The notes below the pieces were generated by a model. It saw only the letters and a list, made by a program, of their open reading frames with translations. It was not told where the DNA came from and searched no databases. 64,000 bases of DNA from Linnemannia elongata (Eukaryota; Mortierellomycota; Mortierellomycetes; Mortierellales; Mortierellaceae): positions 1,116,001-1,180,000 of the forward strand of contig JAXBDG010000003.1 of the NCBI GenBank assembly GCA_036320915.1, read 5' to 3'. Position 1 is the first letter of the stretch. Each line of letters begins with the position of its first letter. The position numbers and the translations under genes are program-made. Shown here one piece after another: positions 46,501 to 57,766 of this stretch.

Positions 46501-48286
46501 TCTCTTGTCAGTCTGGAATGAATGACACCATGGGAGAATAGGTTGGTTAGCAATGCCAATAAATATCAATCGGAGAAATCATCAAGCAGCAGCAGCCAAC
46601 GACTTACAATAGTGATTGTATTCTTGTCAGTCCTCCACCAAGCCCCCGTCATTCCGCCTGCAGCGTGTGTATATCTAAGCATACAAAAAAATTGTAGAGA
46701 ATGATAAATATGGTTGCGGACCAAATTTCATGCCAAACAAGCCGTTTCCGTAGAGGTCTGTTGAAATGAAAACTTACTCGGCACAGGGGCTTTCTTTCTC
46801 CTTGTACTGCCAAACCCAAACGTTATCCTTATTAGACCTGGCGAGCAAGAACCTGCCGTTAGGGGAAAAGTGGAGCGACAAGGGCATCTGTGGAGTTGGA
46901 GCATGTTAAAAAAGGTTAGTTATGAGGTTGTAGGCGCAGAGATAAATATACCGAATCGGGATTTTCCTTAAGAACTTACAGCTGTTGATCCGCTGCGATA
47001 GGTGAATGACTTTGTCCATGTATGTCTGTGATAGACGACGATATCTACATTTTAAAATAATATCATTTGGATTAATTTATGTAAGTATGTCGAGCCCATT
47101 AACTCGGCATATAAAATCCATGTTTCAATACCGAGATCAAGATGTGTGTCAATGCTAACCTTTGTCTTTTCCTACAACAAAAAACTCGCCCGTAGGATGC
47201 CACGCAAGAGGGAAGCTCTTGACTGGGCTGTATATCATTTCATTGAGATAAAGGGAGACAGTCAGCTTCATGCCGAATAAAAAATTACAGTATGGGGTCT
47301 GCATCCAAACCTCGTCGTCACTTACGATGTCGTGATGGGATCCGAAATATTGATGATCTCGTGTGGTTTGCTATCCCTTGTCTTAATATCCCAAACAATG
47401 ATGGTTCCATCGCAACTAGATGACAACTAAAACAGGCAGACACAGCAAAGTCAGTAGCTGTCCTCCAAGCAACATCAAATAGTGGCACCTGCATATCCCA
47501 CCACGCCCTACCAAGAAATTCCCGAGCGGATCAAATGCGAAACAATTGATAGCCTTCTTGTGACCCTTGACCGACCAGCACATGTCAATGTCTTCCGTGT
47601 CGATGATCTTGATCTCGGTTCCCCTATTATGCAGTGGGAAAGTAAAATCGTGGTTGTCAGTCCAACAACTTTTCTTGCAGTTGTCGATCTTGAGCACCAG
47701 ACGCAAGTTGAGAACGTGAGCCATCCCCTTACTCTGTTCCGATCGCCAGGAACCTTCCATGGTCCGAGACAGCCAAACATCTGACAGCCAGCTCACAGCG
47801 AGTAAGAGCTCCCAACGATTCCTTCCTAATGTAGTCGTAGCTCTTCACCATGCCATCGGCATATCCTGCATAAATAATTCGGCTCTATTATATCGTGTAC
47901 AGAATCCAAGAAAAGGAGACGTTGGAATCAGAAGAACACGAATTGGTGGCAACATGTGCTTCCTCTGAATGATAAAGACAGCCTCCCAGGCTTGGAAGCA
48001 ATAACTTACTGAGGCAGAGAGACATTCTGGGTCATCGTCTAACTCAATCGTTTCGCCAGTCGCGAAGTCATTCCCATACAGACGATGAAAGTGAATATCT
48101 TTAGGACCGGTCGCCATGATGTATCTAATGTATTTCAAATGAACGAAAAGAAAGCATGATGATCAGCCTGTGGACATCTTCGGGATTGATACATGGCCTT
48201 TTCTGTCGATGAGAGTCGCACCTTCCATCAGGCGACAACGTAGCCGCTTTAGTCCTGTTGGTGCCGCCGGCCTTTTTCTCTGCCAT
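43505..48286 (-). CDS. Ctf4/Mcl1/WDHD1, replisome adaptor
   Basis: Seventeen exons (48222-48286, 48010-48124, 47733-47884, 47512-47623, 47326-47426, 47160-47227, 46980-47044, 46778-46887, 46608-46674, 46371-46512, 46034-46261, 45808-45942, 45570-45701, 45308-45478, 44918-45216, 44592-44825, 43505-44497) encode 1062 residues. Residues 1 to about 330 are WD40 repeats (AATLSPDGRYIMATGP, GHKKAINCFAFDPLGNFL, CDGTIIVWDIKTRDS, FSPNGRFLLARSNKDNVWVW). The SepB-type beta-propeller follows in exons 12-15 (HENRCTVVVEFHDKV, WLGFSEYGVPAFYDDTG). A helical bundle (LKMIGFACKSGFAQKAMDLT) and an acidic, disordered tail complete it. The protein is a trimeric hub that links the CMG helicase with DNA polymerase alpha in the nucleus. 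Its stop lies 58 bp from a DIRS fragment, so its 3' UTR probably runs into transposon sequence. Confidence 0.93.
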
Positions 48287-48435
48287 TTCGACGTTGTTTT
48301 AGAGTGGGGGGTTGCTCAAGAGTTGAACAATAGAAACAAAAAAAAAACTGTAAGAACATACAATTCGCGCTCTCTTTGTGACTTTCAAATGTGTTTATGT
48401 TTTTAAATTATATACGCGCTTGACGCGCGTGCTAT

Positions 48436-51400
48436 TTATGCAAGTTTTGTAGCCCTCCGGATAACTGGAATATCCAGCTGTTCTTTCATGAGTCCAAACT
48501 CCACCTGGATCTTGATGTCGTCTGCACCGTCCCATCCTGCGCTTGCTGGAGGGATGTACCGTAACCGCGACAGCGCCAGGTTCAGCTGAGCCATCGTAAT
48601 CGACTGACCCAAATCCATCTGGATCCTCTTCGTTCCTGTTTCCAGTGCATCTGTGGCAATGGCTCCCACCTTGACAGTGATCAAGATCGACGCCTTTCTC
48701 GTAATAAAACCATCAGCCGACCGCCCTCCGCGAACAAACACCGCGTAAATACCCTTGAATGATCCGGGCACCTTGTCGAGGACTGTGCTCCTGGCCTCAG
48801 ACTTGGAAGACGTGGAGGGAACCTGGTAGTACATGATCTTGGGTCCCTGCAGCCTTGGGCCTCCTGGGCTGGACTGGAATGGCGGTGAAAGGTCCAGACC
48901 CCAGATCTTGAGCGCTGCGCCGACTACACTGCCTTCCTCGATAGTAGAGTCACTGGTCACTTTGCCGTAGAGATGGATACTAAGACCATGTTCCTCGATG
49001 CGGAGAACATCGTCCTCGGCCCTGTTGGTTTTCCTGAGTGCAGGCACAATCTCCTTCCAGTTATAAGGGTAGAGAGCTTCCCGGGGCAAAATATGGAGTC
49101 CATTGGTCTCGAGCAGGGATCGGCGAGTCTTCACATAGGTTGTGAAGGCCTTGGGGCCGCCGCAGTTGAAGCACTTGGGGTCGTACTTCGCGGCTGTGAA
49201 AGAGTTCTCTGCAATCTCCCTGAACATGGTTCGACCACGTCGGAATCGCATCACTCCGTTCGCCAGGTAGGTGTTGTTGGCGTCCAGACTCCATGCGTGA
49301 TCACTCTCGGTATCCGAAATGTCGGATCCGATGAACTCTGTTGTGCTGTCGCCGGGGGCACGAACCCAAAGGGCGTCCATGTCCATGTAAAGACCTCCAT
49401 ACTTGTAGATCGCCACGAGGCGAATATAGTCGGCCAAATGAATGGGGAAATACGGACTCTTCTTGGACCACTCCTCCCATCGGCGGATCCAGTCCTCCGT
49501 TTCCGCACTGAAGAACCACTTTCGGTGCAACAAAAGTTCCTTGGAGACGGCCATGATGTGGATTTGGTAGCCTTGTCGAGTATAGGCCGAGAAGAAGTTG
49601 CTTGGGAGGGTGTTGGAGAGGATGATAAGGACAGCGTTGGGGTTGTGGACAAAGACGGTTTCGACAGCCTGATAGTGACGCTGTTTCCAAGTCTTGGCGG
49701 GATCGGTCGTCCAGATAGCCCAGTGAAGTCGAACCCATTCATCCGTGTCAGAGTAGATGCTGCTTGTGTCACTCAAAATTCCTGGGATGATCCACTTTGG
49801 CTTGGCAGCCAATCCTGGCATAGCGTCCCTGAGGTTGACGGTTGAGCCGAGGTTGCTGGCGTCGCCGCGAATCAACGAGATACCTTGGGAGCTGTCGCAG
49901 CTCAGACCGCGATCTCTCCAGTGTCCCAGTCGATTGCTGCAGGAATAGCACGGCGCACAGCGTTCCTGGCGGAAGCCCGTGCAAAGGGGTCGGCCCTCCT
50001 GCACGTTCTTATACATGTCTACCATGGATTCGACGGGCTTGAAGGAGTCGCTGAAGCGTTTTGCAATCATGTCGTTTTCGCAAACGTCCCATTGTTGGAT
50101 GCGCCTGTCATGGATGGGCTTGAGGTCGAAGGAGTAGAGCCAGTTACCAATGTTTTGGGCCTCATTCTTGGTGAAGACACGGGGGCCGGGGTATGTCAAG
50201 AAAGTGACGACGTCTCTCGAGAGGGTATACAGGGTACTGGAGACAAAGGGAGGATCGATTCCTCGGCGAGCGTCTCTGTTCTCGATCTCTGCATCGTCGC
50301 TTCCAATTGGTTCCATAGCCCTGGTTGAGGATGGAGCAAAAGAAGATTTTCAAGTATGGTTAGTTTGGATGGACACACTCTCTTTCAATGGATCCCCCGT
50401 TTCAATCACAGAAACTTGAAACATACCAGAATGCAAAGCCACGCCAGAAGTTATGCGAGGGTCCGAGCTCAATGAGATCCTGGGCAACAGTGTCCCATCG
50501 AACAAAGACATCGTCCTCGGTCTTGCACAGGAAGTCGAACTTGAACTTGTTGCTCCACTCCAACGCCTTAAACGATTTATAGTCTTGATCCTTGGCTGCG
50601 TCGGATACAGGCAAGAGCAACAAGTCGTCGTACTTTTGCATCTCCTGGCCGATCTTGGGTCCCAACGAGTTTTTGGCGTGGTTGCTGGGTGCCTCACCTA
50701 GGACAAACTTGTAAGTGTAGGCGAACTTTGACGAGTTGGGCGGCGCAAGTCTCAAGGTCGTGTCGCGGATCTCCTGACGACGCTGAAGAGCCTTGGGTGT
50801 CCATGAAGAAAGAATAATGATCAAAACCTGGATCTGTGCAGCCTGAATGACGAGCTTGGCGTCACTGGTGGGCATGATCCCAGTGGCTCCTCCGGTCGCG
50901 ATTGCCTCTGCACTCGAAGGGCGCATGTTGTTTTGGTGAAGGAGCATGACCATGGTCATAAATGTGATGATGCCTCCTGGGATCAGAACTGTCCTGTAAA
51001 TCAAAGACTTTCCATCGCGTCTTGGCTTTTTGCTTTCTGAGCCCGAGAGACCACGGGCTCTGAAGTGTAGAATCTGAATTGTCTGGGCGACAGCGAGAAT
51101 CGCGCAGATAACCATCCACGGCCATATGGGCTCGTTCGCACCAAAATAGCTCACAAAGTACATGACTGAAAACCAGAAGATTGTGCCGAGGGTAAGGAGT
51201 CGAATCATTGCAGGCCATGGCTCATAGTGGATGAACCATCGACGGATCAGATTATTGGTGAGCCAGTAGGTCCAGAGTCCAGCCAGAAGACACTAAGATA
51301 AAATCCACACACAATAATAGGTTGTAGTAGTTTGTTAGTGCGATAAGTTCAATATACATACGACAAAGTAAATGATGCATGGCGCGTATTTTTTCACGAG

Positions 51401-51749
51401 TCCCCGATTGGGTCCAATTACTCACCCAGAGGATGCCCACGTAGTTATCGAGCGCGGAGCTTTTCGTAGGGTCGAGGGCTCGAGCTTGGCGGTTATCGGT
51501 GCTGTTAGCTTCGGCCAGGTGGTTGTAGACACCCCAGACGGCGGGGAAGAGGCAGAGGACCCGCAGGGTGTTGCTCAAGTGCTTGTACCGGACGGGGACA
51601 TCCTGCGCAAAGTACATTGGCTGGTGGGGCTATTTGGTTGATCAAGGATGACACAGGTTGAGGAGATGATGGTATTAGGATGATGAGACAGTTGTTATGG
51701 AGGTATGATAGTAGCTAGAGAGCAAAGTAGAAGTATTTACTGGAGGCAT
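48436..51749 (-). CDS. fusion glycosyltransferase: GT31-type plus GT32/DXD-sugar type
   Basis: Exons 51741-51749, 51426-51629, 50427-51292 and 48436-50320 encode 987 residues. The N-terminus has several membrane helices (LRVLCLFPAVWGVY, LLTLGTIFWFSVMYFVSYFG, more by residue 170). The first catalytic unit is GT31 beta-1,3-galactosyltransferase-like: FVLGEAP, then DDLLLLPVSDAAKDQDYKSF, DFLCKTEDDVFVRWD (the metal-binding EDD) and YPGPRVFTKNEAQNIGNWL. The second, from about residue 500, is a GT32/Gly_transf_sug unit: IWTTDPAKTWKQRHYQAVE, HLADYIRLVAIYKYGGLYMD with the DMD metal motif, and ANGVMRFRRGRTMF. The protein likely faces the Golgi lumen and adds two successive sugars. Acceptors are unknown. 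The 9-bp first exon (Met-Pro-Pro) is inferred from a clean donor and acceptor. An internal start at 51617 is the alternative. Its stop is 150 bp upstream of the Ctf4 start. Confidence 0.88.
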
Positions 51750-52235
51750 GGTGTGATGCTGTTCTCAGGAGGGATCCAGCTTTGAACGATGGATAGGATG
51801 GCGAAAAGATGGAGGAGGAGGAAGGGGGGAAGAAGGTGAGGGAAGGGAAGGAAAGGAAAAGGAAAGGAGAGTGAGGAGAGTGAGGGTGCGATTGTAGAAA
51901 AAGAAGATTGACAACGATAAGAAAACACAACAGACACAGAGCACAACGGTGCGTTGACGAACCAATAGGCTTGCCACGAGGAAAAGCACGATTTTTTGAA
52001 AAGTAGAACAGGGTTCGGGTCACGTGGACATACTCACTCTCTGAGCACTCTCTCCCCGCAGGCTGGGTCTAGCAGACAACGATGCCCGCCCTTTCCTAAT
52101 AGCGCTTGGCCCTTGGGTCGCTCAAAACGTTCCTTTTTATATTATTTTATTCCTGCTTCTTTCTTTTGCCGCTTCTTCTTTTCTTTTTTTCTCATTCAGC
52201 GACTCACTCCTCCATTCTCCTCCTCTTTTTCACCC
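51750..52235. other. divergent promoter region
   Basis: 486 bp between the glycosyltransferase (leftward) and the asparaginase (rightward). It is G/A-rich on the left half and C/T-rich near the asparaginase ATG. No clear TATA box. Confidence 0.5.
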
Positions 52236-55200
52236 ATGCATTCCATCGCAAACCCATCAGACAGCCTCGATACCATCGCCTTCGAGAATGCCGCCGTCGA
52301 CTACCAGCTGTCACAGTACATCGACGAGATGCTCCCCTGTGGTACGCCGCCACCTACTCTTTTTAGTCTCTATGCAACCAAGAGGCCATACCGCATAAAA
52401 AAAATCCGATCTGCACAGTTCGCCCCTTTCTCTCTCCGTGTACCCCAAGTTCCACTAATCGAATCCCTATCGTACTTTCCCTCGATACTCGCCCTCGTTT
52501 CAACGTGTTTTAGAGGTCTCCAGGGTCCTGGTAATCTATACTGGAGGCACCATCGGAATGAGCAACACAAAGCAGTTTGGCTATGTCCCTGTGCCAAACT
52601 TCCTGGCTGATACTCTGTCCGGTCAGGCTCGTTTCCACGATCTCCCTTCGCTCAACACAGTCTTTGGACGACTCTCACGGACGAATTCTAGCGTAGACCT
52701 CCAGTTCAAGCCCCAAACCTCTGCCATGAATGGACTCTTCACTCACCATACCATCCCCCCTGAACACGCCACCCTCAATGGAACTGCATCCGGCGCCACC
52801 CTCCCTCCCAATACCCCAGTGAACAAGATTCGTCTCCCATGCTTTTCGCACCTGCCCAACAGTCAGGGCAAGATCCCATCCTTGATTACACCACCCTCGC
52901 TTTATGGCAAGCGCATTCGATACTCGATTCTGGAATACGACCCTTTGCTGGATTCTTGCAATATGACCATGACAGACTGGGTTCGAATTGCAACGGACAT
53001 TGAAGCCAATTACCAGCTGTATGATTCTTTCATTGTCTTGCACGGCACTGACACGATGGCGTACACTGCGAGTGCGCTGAGCTTTATGCTTGAGGACCTG
53101 GGGTAAGTCAAATGAGTCAGATGAGCTGCTGCAGCACCATTAGATGCGGGGGTGGCGTGAGCGGCAAGGCGTGAGGGTGGAGGAGTACATAAAAGTTCAG
53201 GAAAAGGAATTGAGTGGTGTTGTGTGGACGGCTAGGTAGTTGGTCTGTTGTTCTATTTACGATTATCTTGTTGTCATTTTTGTTCATCTCTTTTTCTCCT
53301 GTTGGAGGTCAACAACTGTCAACATGGACACACAAAAAAATGTTTGGGCGGAGCGGAGCGTGGAAAATTTTCGTTCACCCTCCGCACCTTAATTCTCTCT
53401 TTTTTTTCACACGGAGACAGCCACAGGAGGACAACAACAACAAGCAGCTCTTTGGGGAACACTCTCGACTCAATTGTCCGCTATATCCTGTAGCTGTTGC
53501 TCTTCTTCCATTTTGAACTTTACTAACAAGAACATCCTCCCTCTCTTCTCCCTCCCCGCCTCCGCACACTCAACCCCCTGCGTTGATGTTTCCGTTTATA
53601 GAAAGACGGTCATCATCACCGGTTCCCAGGTACCCATCACCGAGATCAGAAACGATGCTATCGATAACCTCCTCGGCGCACTCACCATCGCAGGCCACTT
53701 TGTTATCCCCGAAGTCTCCCTCTACTTCAGCAACAAACTCTTCAGGGGCAACCGCTCCTCAAAACTCGACGCCATCGACTTTAACGCCTTCGACAGTCCC
53801 AACCTGCCACCCCTCGTCAAGGTCGGCATCAACATCGGTACGAGATCATGATCGCTCTTCCGCAGCTTTAACTTTTTTCCTTCTTTTTTTTCTTTCTTTT
53901 TTTTCTTTCTTTTTTTTTTTTTTCTTTATGTTTACCCTTTTGTTGGGGGCTAAGGAATGTTTGATACCTATATTCATTTTGATGTACTCTACTCTCCTGC
54001 TTAATGCTAGATGTGAATTGGTCCGAGGTCATTCGTCCAACGTCCCTCTCTCGATTCCGTGCTCACAAGTCGATGAACTCCAATGTCGCCAGTTTGCGCC
54101 TCTTCCCTGGTATCACCGAGACGACCATCAGAACCTTTTTGGCACCTCCCATCCAAGGTGTTGTCTTGGAAACATATGGCGCTGGTAACGCACCTTCGAC
54201 TCGTGCCGACCTGATTGCTGCCCTGAAGGAAGCCTGCGACCGTGGTGTCGTCATTGTCAACTGCACTCAATGTACGTGGAGCTACGGTTTCTCTAGTTTC
54301 TTTGGTACCATTTGTCCTACGCTTGTTGCACTTGTGCTTCGGTTCTCATTCTTAGTCCCCCTCCTCCCTTTTTTGGGTCATAAATTTAGGCAAGCGTGGA
54401 TTGGTGACAGATGCATACCAGACGGGCAAGGTCCTCTACAATGCTGGTGTCATTCCCGGAAATGATATGACACCCGAGTGTGCACTCACAAAGCTCTCCT
54501 ACCTCTTGGGACACAACTTGCCCATTGCTAAGGTTCGCGAGATGATGACCAAGAACATGCGCGGTGAATTGACAGTCATCCAGCCTCGCACCCGGTTCAG
54601 CTACATCAACCGCACTCACTCATTGCTCCAGCTCCTCTTCAGAGCTGCCTCCAATGGACTGCTGACGCAGAACGGACCATCCCTTCGAGGCAAGGCGCTT
54701 ACTGAAGGTCAATTGGTGGAGAAGCAGATTGAGCAAGTTGCTCAGCAGTTGAAGCAAAAGACGTTCCATCTTGCCAGCAACGAGTCTGACACCTCATCGG
54801 ATGCTGGATCTGGGCCTGATGATCTTACCTTGCCTCCTGGTGCCGACTCGCAGCTGGGGGTGGGATCTCTGTCCCAAGAGGACCAGCGCTGGATCGAGAG
54901 GAGCCTGTACCCGTTGTTGATCTGTGGTGCCGCTGGAAGTGGTGATCTTGAGGGTCTGAAGAAGCTTTGGGAGGTTATGGCCGATGGACAAGGACCCAAC
55001 AAGGTATCACAGAGCCTGGGACCAGCCAGCACTGACAATACCCGATCTTCCTCGCCCAGCTTAGGCGGAACGGCTGTTATGGGAGGCGATGGTATTGGCA
55101 TGAACAGCGGAGACTGGGAGGGACGTTCGCCCCTTCATATTGCCTGCAGTGCTGGCCACTTGGACGTTGTCCGCTTCTTATTGAGCCATGGAGCATCGAT

Positions 55201-55600
55201 CCATGTCCGAGATCGGTTGAACCACACCCCTCTCTACGATGCTGTAACCAGGAGCAACAACTTGGAGGTTGTTAAGGTCCTTCGCGAGACTGGTGCCCAC
55301 TTTAACGACTCGGAAGTCTCGGACTTGGGATGGAAACTGATGATTGCTGCCACTGAGGGCGATCTGCCTCGTGTGTCGATGATTGCTGAGGCGGGCTATG
55401 ACCTGAACCGACCCCTTTTTGACCAGCGTACAGTGATGCACATTGTTGCGGCGGAGCATCGTCATACGGTGTTGGAGTACCTCCTCAGCAAGTTCCCTGA
55501 GATTGATGTCACTATCAAGGATCGTCTGGGACGCACTTGTGTCGATGAGGCGGGCGATTGCGAATCTTGCCATGCATCCCTCCTTGCCAAGTCTGCCTAG
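52236..55600 (+). CDS. L-asparaginase with C-terminal ankyrin repeats
   Basis: Exons 52236-52341, 52514-53102, 53602-53837, 54011-54271 and 54390-55600 encode 800 residues. The two asparaginase threonine motifs are intact: YTGGTIGM (Thr45 region) and [10 protein letters not shown] (residues 212-216). [20 protein letters not shown] and the [11 protein letters not shown] segment complete the type I fold. After about residue 520 come a linker and ankyrin units ([60 protein letters not shown]). The architecture is that of the animal ASPG and some fungal cytosolic enzymes. It should hydrolyse asparagine to aspartate and ammonia in the cytosol. About 80 residues inserted after exon 2's [11 protein letters not shown] look variable. 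The second intron (53103-53601) is 499 bp, unusually long. Confidence 0.92.
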
Positions 55601-55763
55601 CGTTTTGTAGCTGCAAGCACTCAACTTTCGCCATAGATAATTTTAGATAATTTTGTCCTATCATTGCTTTTGCATTTACACTTTTCTACGACCTGTTTGA
55701 GACGATGCATGTTTAATTAGGTCTATGAGGGGGGAGAGTAGGCTAATGAGTGAATGATGGGAT

Positions 55764-57766
55764 CTAAAGTCTGGCGGCGATTTCGGGCTTTTCGGACGTT
55801 GCTGCAACTGGCAGCTCCTTCCTCTTGAGGGGCTGGATCGAGTAGCTGGCCCCACCAACGGGTCGGACAACCTTCTCCTTCAAAATAAACGCATGGACAC
55901 CAGCATTATAATCCTCCATATAACGGTCCCAGTCCATCCCACTCCTCAACCCACTCCTCAATTCCACGGGTGCAGCATCATCCAAGGCCAACGTGTTGCT
56001 AACATCAAAGAACCACTGGTTCGTCGCAAACGTCTTGAATGTCATCGGAACCGCCATAGCTTTCGAGATCCGGATCTTGAGTTTCTTGCCGTCTTTGTGT
56101 TGAGCCAACGTCTTGATCTGTTCTCCGAATCGTTGATCAAATCGCTTCTTGAAAACGGGCAAATCGTACATTTCGAAACGGATGTCGTCAGAAACGCGAC
56201 GGCGGGGTCGGTCGACGGCCAGCCAGTAATCGGTCAGGCAGGTTCCGAACTGGCCCCAGGTGATGGGGTTGATACTGCTGGTTCCGACGTGGTAGATGTT
56301 TGGGCTGGGTTGGGAGCTGGATGCGGTTGTTGCGGCGAGGAGGATTACTTTTGCGACGATGTCTACAGGGATGAGATCTGTTTTCTTTGACTATGGAGGG
56401 AGAAAAAAATGGAGAGTAGCGATTAGGGTTTTTTGTCGCTTACACTTGTCGTCAGGATTAGGCAAAAAAAAAGAAACGAGAGAAAACCTTACCGCATCAC
56501 CGATCCACTCTTGGACTTGCCCGAGTGCACAGGAAACAACTGCCTTGTTCGCAGCAGCAACACCTTCAACCCACCCGGGCACCGGCTCAGCCTTGGCCGC
56601 AGTAACAATCGAAGGGCGCACAATAACAATAGGCAAGCCCATAGCCTTGTACTGCTTCTGGACCAAATGTTCTGTCAAAGACTTGGAGAAAGTATAAGTA
56701 TTAGGGTAAGTCTTGAGGACGACGGAGCGTTCATAGTTTCGGATCTCCTCATAGGACATCTTTGTCAGGGCCTCGTAGATGGCCTCGGGTTCGCCCAGGG
56801 GATGGGGGTAGACGATTTCGTCGATGTGAGAGTCGAACATAGGGGCGTTAACGTAGCAGGTGGAGATGTGGACGAAAGCGGCGAGGTTCTTGATCCCCTT
56901 TGCGATCTCGAATGTGCGGAAAGGGCCTCTGGTGTTCATCTATGGAGTTGGTGGCAAATGAAGGTTGTTTGACTCAGATTAATATCACTAATCAATCATC
57001 ACCTAGCCTCCTCTTCATTTCTGTTCCTGAATCTCTCTCTTGAAAGTCCATCAGCAGTGTGATATGGTAAAAGAAAAGACTCACCTCAAGGGCGTTGTTC
57101 AGGGGATCGTCAAAACTAACGGACGCAGCACTGTTAATCACCACCCTCGTATCCTCATGAATCATGCGCTGATCAGCCTCCGAAAGCCCCAACCGGTCGA
57201 CCGTGATATCCCCCTGGACAGGGACAATCTTTTGGACAACCTTATCATGAAACTCTTGGGGGGTTGAGAACTGGGATCGGAGGGTGTCAAAGATCTTGCT
57301 GGCAAAGACGTCGTTCTCTACGCGGTCCTGAAGGGTTTTAGTTCCTGATATCCTGACCAGTAAGTACACCCTGGTGGAAGAAGGTACATATGTATAATAT
57401 CTGTGTGAGAATTTGTACTCTTGTGATCGTTTAAAATGTTTTACCACCCTTGTATTTGAGGGATGAGACATATCCATGGCACGGTACGGAAGTGTCACTG
57501 AAGACCCTGAAGGGAATCAAGACAACAATGGCAAAAAAGGGGCATCTGGCAAAAGTGAAGAAGGGATGGAGGGTGAAATACAACGCATGGGCCATGCCAA
57601 ACTACGAGAGAGCTACTTACTTTGTGATCTGAGGGAACGAGCGGAGAAGCTTCTCGAGAATAGTCTTGCCAACGAATCCGGTGGCACCTGTCAAAAAGAT
57701 GACATTGTTTTCGGTGTAGAACTCCTTGGCCTTGGCAGGTCCGAACTTGTACTGTTGTGGCGACAT
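55764..57766 (-). CDS. fatty acyl-CoA reductase
   Basis: Exons 57621-57766, 57085-57370, 56493-56939 and 55764-56390 encode 501 residues, the usual length. The NAD(P)H-binding GxxGxxG is TGATGFVGKTILEKLLR (Gly27-Gly33). VYLLVRISG, NSAASVSFDDPLNNALE, VHISTCYVN and the catalytic Tyr-x-x-x-Lys in NTYTFSKSLTEHLV follow. The family's C-terminal sterile-type helical domain runs from about residue 370. The enzyme reduces acyl-CoA to fatty alcohol for wax esters or ether lipids, usually at the ER or peroxisome. No membrane segment is evident. It is transcribed away from the P450 gene, with 2.5 kb between the start codons. Confidence 0.93.
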
